A DNA stretch of 64,000 nt from Chondrilla cf. caribensis (Eukaryota > Porifera > Demospongiae > Chondrillida > Chondrillidae), in NCBI GenBank assembly GCA_964020155.1, contig OZ026548.1:834501-898500 (forward strand), read 5' to 3'. Numbering within the stretch: the stretch's first letter is position 1; every line of letters begins with the position of its first letter. Both the position numbers and the translations under genes were made by a program. The notes under the pieces were generated by a model. The model saw only the letters and a program-made list of their open reading frames with translations, had not been told where the DNA came from and did not search any database. Positions 1 through 10,520 of the stretch are shown in pieces.

Positions 1-1411
1 GGCTCCAAAGGCCCCTTGTGACATCCACTGTGCAAGATCGGTTTGTTGGTTGAATCAGAAACTCCCAGCATCTTGTTAACAACCTCTTCTGCTTTTGCTG
101 CTAGGTCCCGGTGTGTTTTCTCCCAAACATCAAACTCAGTCATTTTGTCACTGTCCTCCTGGGTAGGCTCGTTGGAGATCTGCGAGACGCTGCTGTCTTC
201 CAATTCAGGTCCTTTGATAACCACCTCTTCCAAATCCTCACACAGGGTGTCATGGTCTGCCTCGTCCAAAGCACCAGGTAGCACAGAGTCCTGGGTGAGG
301 TCACCACCCTCGTGGTGGAGGTGTTCGGTTGCCAGGTCAACTGACGATTTCATCTCTTTCCTTTCATTAACATGGTTTTTTCTTGTTTTGAAGTCTGTTT
401 TTGGCACACCTTTCTTGACTGGTTTTCCCACTGACTTGGTGTCCCCTGCTGTGTTGCTTACACAGGTGGACTTTGATTGAGCTTTGTGGGATACTCTTGT
501 GGGCTTGGATGCCTGTCTTTGAGGCAGGCTGGGAGGAGGCCTGGAGTCTGCTACTAGTCCAGAACCTTTCTCCTTGGTACCTTCCTTGACATCACTCTTC
601 AATGCTTCTTTCTCTGTTCCATTCACACTTGGATGCCAGTCTTTGCTATTGTTCTGGTCTTTCCTCTTACTCAAAGGCTTTTGGTAGTTCTAGTAGGAAA
701 CAGTATTTGTAGCTACATATGAATATATAACCGCTCCTCTTTACCCCAACATAACCAATAGGAATGTACGCACATGCTTTGCATACTTGTACTGTACATA
801 CTGTATGTACATATCTATGTATGTGGTCCCCAAATCAATTCATCATACCATGAGTTGTTGCCACTCAATGAGTCGTTTCTGCTCCAGGACATGGAGATCG
901 TTCTGTAACTCCTTGTTCTGTCCTTCAAGGGTCTTCATCTGCTGCTTGTACCTGGTGATGGCAGCGTTCCACCGAGACTCCTTTTGGTCCAAACTGGAGT
1001 GAAGCTCCTCCAGCTGCAGTGAACAACACACACAGCAAGAAAAAACACTACACGTGTTATGTGACATGTTATAGGCAACAGTCACACAGACATTTGTGTG
1101 CATATAATAGGTAGGTGGAGCTTGTATGTACCAAGGACTTGTAAAGACACACAGTATGTACAACGTAAGTATGTAGCAAGCACTTGTACAGGTATGTACC
1201 AGAGGGTTGCATGTACGTATCAAGGGCTTGTGCGTATACTGAGGGACTACGTATGTATATACTGAGGGAGTTGATGCCACAATCATCTAAGATCAACTGT
1301 TCGTGCAGAAGACTCACTTCAGTCTTAAGTCGTTCTATTTCTTCTCTCTCCTTCTTGTCTGGTCTGTGTGCAGCACTCTGTCTATACATATCAAACAGTT
1401 TACGTTCCTTC
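1..1411 (-). CDS. CENPJ: CENPJ (CPAP/SAS-4) homologue, 3' exons 6-8 (3' end outside window)
   Basis: Continuation of the minus-strand gene that starts at 20851. Exons read here: 1411-1318 (31 codons after completing a split Lys), 1013-849 (55 codons) and 689 to beyond base 1. All have AG acceptors and GT donors, and all phases match. The joined protein reads KKERKLFDMYRQ, then PDKKEREEIERLKTE, then LEELHSSLDQKESRW. This follows the C-terminal coiled coil of vertebrate CPAP almost block for block (KERKVFEKY, PDKKEREEIQTLK, KRKETKW). CPAP builds centrioles by binding tubulin and STIL, and the coiled coil mediates dimerisation. The last exon here (229 codons, open throughout) is a low-complexity Lys/Ser/Glu-rich linker. 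The TCP10/G-box domain that binds STIL would be expected further left and is not seen. Family assignment is strong; the boundary at 689 is less certain because conservation is weak there. Confidence 0.88.
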
Positions 1412-2970
1412 CTACAGGGATACACAGACATACATATGTACTATTATGTAATCAGTATTAGTAAAATTTACACACCATTTATGAAGGGATACGGGTACAA
1501 CTGAATGTACGGTGCAGCAAGGAATTATCGTGTGTTGTGTTCACAAAGTAGAGTACATCACTCCGGAGCACACAATACACCAGATAGAGGACATCATAGG
1601 CTCCTTCCAAGCCATATATAGCATGTACCTATGTATACATTATGTAGAGGAGGCTCTTAGTAGTATGAAATAAATTCAACCACTTGCACATGCTTTTATT
1701 GTTTTCGTACTAGATTGGATTTCATAGGATTACATTTCTATTAGTGTATGCAGGTACAGTACGAACCTATATGTACACATACTCTACCACCTATGGCTGA
1801 ACTGAATACTACAAAATACATAAACATGCAAGTGAATATGTATATGTGAACCCAATCACAGACACAGAGGTTATCTAGTCATCATTGCCCCAATTGAAAT
1901 ATAAAGCTATTAGACTCTTAAGAGTGCAACCTGGGAAGAAAAGAATGCTGTCTTTCTTTGTTCTGCTTGCTTTTTCAATTGGTTATCCTCTTCAATTCTA
2001 TATTTGGGGATAGCTCCAGCTGTTTTCTTTCTATGCAGTGTGTGTGTATGGGTCTGTGTGTATTTATCCAAATCCAGAATATCGTCTACATTCAGGGTTG
2101 ACTCTACCACAGGGTTAGGGTTAGGGGTCATGTAGTCAAAGGGTGCTTTCAATGTAACTCAAATGTGATTGATTCTCAGGATTCATGATTGAATTATTCA
2201 CTGTGGTATCAAATTAATAGATATGAATTGATATAGCAAATGGTGCTACAGGAATACTGTCTACAGAGATAGATGTACGTATTTCAATTTGTGTCCTGGA
2301 GAGGGCTGCTTGCAGAATTGAGATGTACTGCAACCGACATACAGTCCAGTAGCACAGACTGTAACTAATACTATATACAGTGCATGCAAATACAAATGTG
2401 GATATACTGTGTGCATGTACGTATGTACAAAGTACATACGTATGTACATAAGTACAATCATTAGTGTTGTACTGATATCAGTGAATATGGGTACATTGGT
2501 GCTGATAATAGAGTACTGATTAGATATTGGTGTCCGTATTGGGAATAGCCCTTCTTGAATTAGCGGTGAGCCTGGAGGCCAAAACTGACTATTCGCATTG
2601 TCCACATCTAGAGGAGTACTGGAGGTGCTCTGAGGTGATGGTACGTACTATGGCACATGTGTGGCACTACTTGAACCAAGAATTTCTCAACAATCACTAA
2701 TTACTGAGCAACAGAATGCTAATATCGGATTGGTAACCAGTATCAACCATTGATTGGTCCTAATTATCGGTTGTTGGAATATTTGAACATCCCTCCATCA
2801 GTACAACACTATACAATATTTGGATTCTATGAATGTATTGCATGGATGCCAAGGGAGCTAGTGCAATGAGATGACATAGTGGATGTGGTGTGACAGTGGA
2901 GTAGGTACTGTGGCTTCAAATTGAAACCAAGGGTCACAGGAAGCAATATTCTCAGAGCAATTCGAGTTGC
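1412..2970. other. Intronic non-coding sequence upstream of the first collagen gene
   Basis: No gene was recognised. It contains scattered TACATA/TATGTA-rich sequence and an unexplained 80-codon minus-strand open frame (2152-1910, rich in Lys, Gln and Thr, including a CA-repeat-encoded TQTHTHT run). It also carries a segment at about 2566-2690 that recurs at about 10370-10495, evidence that the duplicated collagen unit includes upstream DNA. A short run of the telomere-like CCCTAA pattern lies near 2115. Confidence 0.6.
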
Positions 2971-2978
2971 TATAAAAC
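2971..2978 (+). promoter_or_regulatory. TATA box of collagen gene A
   Basis: TATAAAAC lies 102 bp before the ATG at 3073. The same TATAAAA core precedes the other copies of the family at a similar distance, in flanking sequence that is clearly related between copies. Confidence 0.7.
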
Positions 2979-3072
2979 AGAGTAGAAGTGTCACTCCACC
3001 ACTCAATCTTTGCAGACGATTGAACGTGTGAGACAAGTATTGAACTACATACGTATTGCCAAATCAGGATAG

Positions 3073-4515
3073 ATGAAGGTATACCTTCTAGCTTGCTTGA
3101 TGCTAACCATTGGATTCATAGCTACTGGAGAAGCAGGTGAGCTGTACTGTGAATAAGGGCAGTACTGACCTACACTGTACCAGCACCTGCAAGTACATAC
3201 ATACTGCCAATGGGCTGGAAATGGGACATATGTGCAAGGGAATACCAGGATTCGGTTCAGGATTCAACATAGACAGTGGGAGATTTACAGATGTACCTCT
3301 GAGGTGATAGGCTTACAGTGAAATAATTGGTGCAGTTGTGAATAACTTGAAATTATTCAGTATAGGATGTAACTGTATATTATGGTATACAAAAGCAGGT
3401 GTACATGTGCACACACAGGATGGATGGATGGAAACAGAGAATGGATGGTAGCTTTATTTCCTCCTACACAGCTCTCAAGGACATATCCAGGCGTGCAACT
3501 ACAGAAGCACCTCAAGAACCCACTTGCACCAGGTGTAGCTGTCCTAGAGATGGAAGAGATGGTCAACCAGGATCCACAGGTGAGCTAACAAGTGTTTCAG
3601 GTTGGAGGGACTCTCATTAGTTCCATTCCACCAATTATTACTTGAACCTATAATTGTCCTGTAACCTTCAGTCAACACTGTATGTACGTATGTATGTACC
3701 TTGTGAATATACATAATATATGACATACAAGGCACCAGTAAAACTGTTTGAAACATATCCTTGTCGGTGCTTACAAATATACAGAAAATTTACAGTAGTA
3801 TGTATGTACAGAGTACATGTACAACTACATACATATGTATGCTTTTGGTACATCTATTTACACAGGTGCTCCGGGTAGAGATGGCAGAGATGGGGAAAAA
3901 GGTGAAAAGGGAATGATAGGACAGACAGGAGGACAGGGACCACCTGGACCAAGTGGGGGAGGAGTGGCTTACACTTGCTGGGGACGTACTACATGTCCCA
4001 CTATATCTGGAACAACACTGGTCTACGAGGGTCTAGCAGCTGGTAGCCACTACAACCATCATGGTGGAGGAGCTAATGTTATCTGTTTAGTGAAGAACCC
4101 CAAGTACAACCCAGGGACTACTACAGTGAATGACAACTATGGCATACTGTATGGGTCTGAGTATGAGATTGCAACAGGACAAGCACTCAACAGTGGACTG
4201 CGTCATGACCACAATGTCCCATGTGCAGTGTGCCATGTTTCCACTCGTTCCTCACAAATCATGGTCCCAGGAACATACCAATGTCCATCAGGATGGACCC
4301 CTGAGTACAGTGGATGGCTAATGGTTGGACACTATAACCACAAAGGTAGAAATATGTTCACTTGTATTGATAAAGATGCTGAGGTTGTTCCAGGTGAACA
4401 GGCTAGCAACAATGGAAACCTCTTCTACCATGTTGAAGTGGACTGTGGTGTTGGTATCCCCTGTCCATACTACGATGATCGCAAAGAAACGTCATGTGTG
4501 GTGTGCACCAAGTAA
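3073..4515 (+). CDS. Short-chain collagen C4-like secreted protein, copy A
   Basis: Three exons: 3073-3136, 3472-3579 and 3866-4515, introns in phase 1, about 273 residues. Residues 1-21 are a signal peptide (MKVYLLACLMLTIGFIATGEA). A short linker with a CTRCSC cluster follows, then about 14 Gly-X-Y triplets crossing the exon 2/3 junction (GRDGRDGQPG, later GEKGEKG and GPPGPSG). The C-terminal domain of about 190 residues contains WGRTTCP, PCAVCHVSTRSS, GTYQCPSGW, FTCIDKDAE and a final SCVVCTK with many paired Cys. This is the architecture of sponge spongin short-chain collagens ('short-chain collagen C4'), whose C-terminal domain has been related to collagen IV NC1. Probable extracellular matrix component assembling as a trimer. 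One oddity: this copy has TCWG where its paralogues have TRWG, adding an unpaired Cys. It is transcribed opposite to the host gene CENPJ. Confidence 0.9.
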
Positions 4516-4826
4516 CGCGACTGGAGGAAGTAGTGAACAAGTGTGTACTAGTACGTATATTGCTACTAAAATTAATAATAGGCTTAGAACAATACATTTG
4601 TAGTGAGTGGTTGTTGTAACATTGATGATAATAATGAATAGTCATGCACACACTACACACACAGCAAGTCTTAGTGCAACCGTGCACAAGCTACATACAT
4701 TCATTCTGATTAAGACTACAATTGTGAAACACTGGCTATGTAGTTTGTTAGTATAATGGATGTGGTGCGAGCAGGAATATTATGGCTTCAGTAGAGTGTA
4801 GCCTCAAATTGAATCCTGTGGCTGGC

Positions 4827-4834
4827 TATAAAAG
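4827..4834 (+). promoter_or_regulatory. TATA box of collagen pseudogene B
   Basis: TATAAAAG lies 91 bp before the ATG at 4918. The flanking sequence (TCCACCACTCAATCTTTGCA) matches the copy A promoter, so the duplication carried the promoter along. Confidence 0.65.
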
Positions 4835-4917
4835 AGAAAGAAAGAGTAGCTCCACCACTCAATCTTTGCATTGAATGTGTTGACAAGTGTTAAATAGGCA
4901 TCGCTGAATCCGCAGAG

Positions 4918-6433
4918 ATGAAGGTATACCTTCTACCATGCTTGATGCTAACATTGGACTCATATGAAGCTACTGTAGAAGCAGGTGAGCTGTACTGTGA
5001 ATAAGGGAAGTTCTGACTTACATTGTACCAGTGCCTGCAAGTACATACTGCCAATGGGCTGGAGATGGGACATATGTGCAAGGGAATAAGAGGATTTGTA
5101 CAGGATTTAACATAGACAAAATTGTGGGTTCTGCAGAAAGCCTTCTGAGTTGATAAGTCAGTAGTCACATAATTGGCACAGTTATGAATAATTTTGTCTT
5201 CAGGTGGGAATGCATGATTGTCATCACGAAAATTGAATTTAAAATTGAGGAAATACACCATATGTATTTCTAAATTGTAACCACTTGAAAATTATTTAGT
5301 ATAGGATGTAACTGTATATTATGGTATACAAAAGCAGGTGTACATGTGCACACACAGGATGGATGGATGGAAACAGAGAATGGATGGTAGCTTTATTTCC
5401 TCCTACACAGCTCTCAAGGACATATCCAGGCGTGCAACTACAGAAGCACCTCAAGAACCCACTTGCACCAGGTGTAGCTGCCCTAGAGATGGACGAGATG
5501 GTCAACCAGGATCCCCAGGGTCAGTAGGAACTCAGGTGAGCTACCAATTCCACTTCCACTGTTACCTCTCCATCAAGTTCTTCAACTTGATGGAGAGCTA
5601 ACAGTGGACGTGGACACGTTCAATTTACATTTATTAAAGCAGTAATCCACATCTTGTGTACTTATGTACATTGTGAATAAAATACACAGGGATCAGGAAG
5701 AACTGTTCAAATCATTTGTCTGACTGAGACTACACATGCACACAGAATAGAAACTATTACAAAAGTACGTACGTAAGTTGTACATTTATTTACACAGGTG
5801 CTCTGGGTAGAGATGGCCGAGATGGGGATTAAGGGGAAAAGGGACAGACAGGAGGACAGGGACCACCTGGACCAAGTGGGGGAGGAGTAGCTTACACTCG
5901 CTGGGGACGTACTACATGTCCCACTATATCTGGAACAACACTGATCTACGAGGGTCTAGCAGCAGGTAGCCACTACAACCATCATGGTGGAGGAGCTAAT
6001 GTTATCTGTTTAGTGAAGGACCCCAAGTACAATCCAGGGACTACTACAGTGAACGGTATCGGTGCCTTACTGTATGGGTCTGAGTATCAAATACCTGTAG
6101 AGCAAGCTCTCAACAGACTGCGTCACGACCACAACGTCCCATGTGCAGTGTGCCATGTTTCCACTCGTTCCTCACAAATCATGGTCCCAGGAACATACCA
6201 ATGTCCATCAGGATGGACCCCTGAGTACAGTGGATGGCTAATGGCTGGACACTATGGCCACAAAGGTAGAAATATGTTCACTTGTATTGATAAAGATGCT
6301 GAGGTTGTTCCAGGCCAACAGGCTAACAATGACGGTAACCTCTTCTACCACGCTGAGGCAAACTGTGGTACTGGTATCCCCTGCCCTCCTTATGATGCCA
6401 GAAAAGAGCTGTCATGTGGTGTGCACCAAGTAA
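4918..6433 (+). pseudogene. Short-chain collagen C4-like pseudogene, copy B
   Basis: Same three-exon structure as its neighbours (4918-4984, 5411-5535, 5798 to about 6433), with exon 2 and intron 1 nearly identical to copy A. It is broken in several ways. Exon 2 has lost one base just before its donor, so the phase is 0 instead of 1. Exon 3 has an in-frame TAA at 5830-5832 in the collagen stretch. Two bases are missing near the end, so the closing SCVVCTK is out of frame. The signal peptide has gained charged residues (LTLDSYEATVEA). A three-base loss in exon 3 (LNRLRH instead of LNRGLRH) is in frame. The remainder of the domain is well preserved, so inactivation looks recent. A transcript starting inside exon 3 could still encode a 155-residue fragment, but it would lack a signal peptide. 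Confidence 0.88.
5556..5607. repeat. 52-nt perfect-looking hairpin in intron 2 of pseudogene B
   Basis: CCACTGTTA and CTCTCCATCAAGTT are followed, after a 4-nt turn, by AACTTGATGGAGAG and TAACAGTGG. The hairpin lies 20 bp after the exon 2 donor. Copies A, C and F lack it at this position. Confidence 0.75.
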
Positions 6434-7525
6434 CACAAGAAACTACGGAAACTACGAAACTGGAGAAACTACGTACATAGCGTGCAAATACCAACTATGT
6501 ACATAAAACCTGCAATTGTGCTACCAAATAATTGGCTTTATGGAATACCTAGAGTGAATTTCGTAACACAATTACTAATGACAATGAATGATATACATGC
6601 CACACATATGTATGTATTCCAACTACGGTGCATACTGATACATACTTAGGTATGTACATAGTTTGAATATCATCAGGAACAATGGGTATACTGAACAATC
6701 TGTCATAAAGCACAGGGATTATAGTGGAACCGTGCTGTAAAGAATGCTGCTTCTCGTGTGTAGCATGCGTTCATAAGCATTATGGGTGTTAGCTAGTTTG
6801 ATACCCTGTATGTGCAGTATAATGACTAATTTGAGCTCAACTCATAGGGGTGCTGCCCCTTAACTCGTATAACTTGGCACTCAATGTCCTCCATACAACT
6901 AACACAGAGAATTGCTGCATGTTGTGTGCACAAAGTGCAGTACATCACTCTGGAGCACACAATACACCAGACAGGAAACATCAGGGGTTCCTTAAAACTA
7001 TATCATGTACGTACATATGTATGTACTACATATAGATTAGGATTTTTAAACGTTGTAGTTTGTACAATAGCATGAAACAAACTCATTTACTGACACATGT
7101 TCATTGCTTTTGTACACAATTCAGTTAATTGGAGTTAAACTGATAATGTCATGAGAGTATGCTGGTATGTGAATGTACATATATGTACAGTATGCATGCT
7201 CAGTACATAGTATACAAATAACAATTACATACTTAAATTGTGGTGACATAAATCCTAAAAACCCTTTACTAATTGCAGTAAACAACAAAAAAATCAAATT
7301 CAAAGATCACCTGAAGGAGGAGCTATCACCTACTAAACAGGAAAGACAATCCCCTTTCAACTACCCTTAGATGATGCAATGATGCGATGTAATGTTAGCA
7401 CTACTGTGTTGGTAGAGAAGGGTTCTTTTGGGGAGTTACCCTGGGTTCAGTTCTAGTTCTGTACCGTGACCTCGAACTGGAACTAAGGATAAGAGAAAAT
7501 ACCACTCTTAAAGCCCATGGATGAC
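6434..7525. other. Spacer between collagen copies B and C
   Basis: About 1.1 kb without a recognisable gene. It contains TACATA-type palindromic tracts. The stretch near 6900-6990 (CACAAAGT..AGTACATCACTC..GGAGCACACAATACACCAGA) recurs near 1538-1588, another intronic duplication. Short open frames here look accidental. Confidence 0.6.
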
Positions 7526-7533
7526 TATAAAAG
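7526..7533 (+). promoter_or_regulatory. TATA box of collagen gene C
   Basis: TATAAAAG lies 89 bp before the ATG at 7615. It sits in a promoter block (TACCCTGGGTTCAG... AAGAATATCAGAGG) shared with copy F and with the relic at about 10000-10140. Confidence 0.7.
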
Positions 7534-7614
7534 AGCAGGTAGAAATTTATCCGCCAGTTAATCTTCAAGAATATCAGAGGAGTTGTCAGACATCTATTAT
7601 ACCTTAGAGTGAAT

Positions 7615-9504
7615 ATGAAGATATATCTTATAGCATGCTTGATGCTAACCATTGGATTCATAGCTATTGGAGAAGCAGGTGAGCTGATCTGTGAATAAGG
7701 GAAATCCTGACTTACATTGTACTAGCACCTGCAAGTACATACCGTATATCTTCTAAAGTTTTGTCATCCGGATTTATGTGGTGGAACTGCTTCTAAAATT
7801 CAACATTTACGTACAGTCATTATCTCTGTTTTCTAAGGTTTCATCATTTCAGTTGGGAATGATGAAATTTAGAATTATGCCACGTGTAGAGTATCTTTGT
7901 ATACAATACGTAGTTTGAGCACAGCATGGATTTAGCAATGTTCAGCCTCGTCTCCCCACCTACCTGACTCTCCTTTGCCTCCTACTACCCCCAAACGTGA
8001 AATCTTTCCGATTGACAAAGAGATGGAAGCAACATGGAGTCCCTATTTCTCTGACATCGTTTAGCTACATCAGCTCGCCATTTGAATGTAGCTACGTAGA
8101 AACGGTTAAATCAAATCCAGTTCTTTTCTTCTAAGGTTTCGTCGCTTCGTTTAGACGGTCTTAAAATTCTTTTATCCAATTAAAACGAATGACGAAATTT
8201 TCGAAGATATACGGTACTTATAATACACTGGAAAGAGGCATTTACAGTACGCAAAGGCATACCGAGATTTGATACAGGATAGGTCTTCCTAAGCATGTTG
8301 GACAGTCATTGTACTATATACTCCTGTATAATATGAGTCTTCACCAGAGAAAGAATCGATACCGGGAGATAGCAAATGGCACTAGAGCTACTTTACCCAA
8401 TAACTGAATCATGTAATATGTACATTATTGTCTACAACAGTATTATGTATGTATGTATGTATGTGCACATAACTATACACGGTGGACGCAGAAGAAAAAA
8501 AAAACATTATGACAACTCTCTTCCTCCTACACAGCTTTCAAAGACATAACCAAACGATCTAACACACCAGGATCTCCAGAATCTACTTCTACAAAGTGTA
8601 GCTGTCCAAGAGATGGAAGAGATGGTCAACCAGGAACCCCGGGAGCAGCAGGAACTCCAGGTGAGCTGACAAGGGTTCTTGAGTTGGTGTAGAGATAATG
8701 ATGAAAGTGGACACTCCATTTAATATATTCATTTGTAGCTATAGCCAAGTATCAGTAACAATCTGTCTACAACTAAACATTCAACATAGATTGAGGACTG
8801 TTACAAGAGTATGCATGAAATGTATGTGTGTACATTGTACATTTCTTTACACAGGTGCTCCGGGTAAAGATGGCCGAGATGGGGAAAAAGGTGAAAAGGG
8901 AACGACAGGTCAGACAGGAGGACAGGGACCACCTGGACCAAGTGGGGGAGGAGTAGCATACACTCGCTGGGGACGTACTACATGTCCCACTATATCTGGA
9001 ACAACACTGGTATATGAGGGTCTAGCAGCTGGTAGCCACTACAACCATTATGGTGGAGGAGCTAATGTTATCTGTTTAGTGAAGGACCCCAAGTACAACC
9101 CAGGGTCTACTACAGCAAACTCCAACTTTGGCATACTGTATGGGTCTGAGTATGAGATTGGAACAGGACAAGCACTCAACAGAGGACTGCGTCACAACCA
9201 CAACGTCCCATGTGCAGTGTGCCATGTTTCCACTCGTTCCTCACAAATCATGGTCCCAGGAACATACCAATGTCCATCAGGATGGACCCCTGAGTACAGT
9301 GGATGGCTAATGGTTGGACACTATGCCCACAAAGGTAGAAATATGTTCACTTGTATTGATAAAGATGCTGAGGTCATACAAGGCCAACAGGCAGACAACA
9401 ATGGAAACCTCTTCTACCACGTTGAGGTGGACTGTGGTGTTGGTATCCCCTGTCCATACTATGACGATCGCAAAGAAACGTCATGTGTGGTGTGCACCAA
9501 GTAA
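7615..9504 (+). CDS. Short-chain collagen C4-like secreted protein, copy C
   Basis: Exons 7615-7678, 8535-8660 and 8855-9504, introns in phase 1, giving about 279 residues. The signal peptide is MKIYLIACLMLTIGFIAIGEA. Exon 2 encodes a basic Ser/Thr linker, a KCSC pair and GRDGRDGQPG GTPGAAGTPG-type triplets, so its collagen stretch is two triplets longer than copy A. Exon 3 has the full C-terminal domain (TRWGRTTCP, PCAVCHV, QCPSGW, FTCIDKD, SCVVCTK). All reading frames are intact. Intron 1 (856 bp) is longer than in the other copies, and part of it is shared with copy F (GCATACCGAGATTTGA followed by TAGGTCTTCC). Likely function is secreted matrix or spongin-type collagen, as for copy A. Confidence 0.9.
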
Positions 9505-9830
9505 CACAACTGGAGGAAGTAGTGAACAAGTGTGTACTACGTATATTGCTTCTAAATAATAGGCTTTGAACAATATCTTTGTAGTGAGTGGTTGTTGTAA
9601 TATTAATGATAATAATGATGGTCATGTACGTACATACTAATGGGGAAGCAGCTTGTATCTGTACACTAAACACACAGCAAGTCTTAGTGCAACTGTGCAC
9701 ATGCTACATTCATTCTAATGAGTGCTTAATAATTATTGCACTGATAACAGAGCTTGTTAGCATAATGTAGTCTCGCGTAGCCCAGACCCACTTCTCGCCT
9801 CCATTTTTATAATTATGACGTCATGCGGTC
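9505..9830. other. Spacer after collagen copy C
   Basis: About 0.3 kb, similar to the sequence following copy A (GGAAGTAGTGAACAAGTGTG and TAGTGAGTGGTTGTTGTAA in both), so the duplicated unit includes 3' flanking DNA. No gene seen. Confidence 0.6.
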
Positions 9831-9998
9831 GGCGACATACCAATGTCCATCAGGATGGACCCCTGAGTACAGTGGATGGCTTAGGGCTGGACACCATGTC
9901 CACAAAGGTAGAAATATGTTCACTTGTATGGATAAAGATGCTGAGGTCATACAAGGCCAACAGGCTAACAATCCTGACAACACTTTCACCTGTTACCC
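9831..9998 (+). pseudogene. Truncated short-chain collagen C4 fragment, copy D
   Basis: Only the middle of the C-terminal domain remains: TYQCPSGWTPEYSGW, HKGRNMFTCMDKDAE and GQQANNPDNTF. The upstream collagen part and the last 30 or so residues are missing. At about 9998 it runs directly into promoter-type sequence of the family. It cannot encode a secreted protein. Confidence 0.85.
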
Positions 9999-10170
9999 TG
10001 GGTTCAGTTCAAATTCTGTACTGTGAGCTAATAGCAAGAGGAAATAACATTCTCAGAGCCCACCAGGCCTATAAAAGAGCAGGTAGTAATCCATCCACCA
10101 GTAAATCTTCAGGAATATCAGAGGTGTTGTCAAACATTCATGTCTCATGTGCAGTGTGCCATGTTTCGTT
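9999..10170 (+). promoter_or_regulatory. Relic family promoter with TATA box, fused behind fragment D
   Basis: The block TACCCTGGGTTCAG... TATAAAAGAGC (TATA at 10070) ... AGGAATATCAGAGG matches the promoters of copies C and F. Instead of leading to a signal-peptide exon it is followed at about 10138 by a scrap of exon 3 (SCAVCHVS). It is therefore a recombination product without a gene. Confidence 0.75.
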
Positions 10171-10369
10171 TGCCAGAGTTATACTAATGATCAGGTGAAT
10201 ACTGGTGTCGGTGCCTCTTCTATGATTCTTTTAATCCTTTTTTCTTTCAATTTGTATGTATTATGATTTCAAGCTTTTTCTTCGTACTACAGTATGTACC
10301 CATCTTATAGTAGCCTATGGCTAACAGCTCTTCAGGTTGAATAAGATTCCCTGATACTCTGATATCCTG

Positions 10370-10495
10370 ATTAGTGGTGAGCCTGGAGACTAACAGCGAC
10401 AGCGATTAGCACCATCCACATCTAGTGGAGTACTAGAGATGTTCTGAGGTGATGGTACTCAATAGAGTACATGTGTGGCACTACTTTCAATCAAT
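10370..10495. repeat. Second copy of the upstream segment of collagen gene A
   Basis: GTGAGCCTGGAG, CATCCACATCTAG.GGAGTACT, TGAGGTGATGGTAC and ATGTGTGGCACTACTT occur in the same order here and at about 2566-2690. It marks the edge of a duplicated unit that the transposon at 10521 has since separated from what followed. Confidence 0.65.
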
Positions 10496-10520
10496 AGCTA
10501 TGTACATACATGTACATATA

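Noticed and set aside
2108..2126. Telomere-like CCCTAA repeats
   Set aside because: Only about two and a half units; too short to mean a telomere or an internal telomeric tract.
1910..2152. An 80-codon minus-strand frame in the CENPJ intron as an extra exon
   Set aside because: The flanking CENPJ exons already join in phase with full match to the family. The frame includes CA-repeat-encoded residues and has no recognisable domain.
9815..10198. Collagen fragment D as a small intact gene
   Set aside because: The domain is cut at both ends, lacks a signal peptide and collagen triplets, and runs into promoter sequence.
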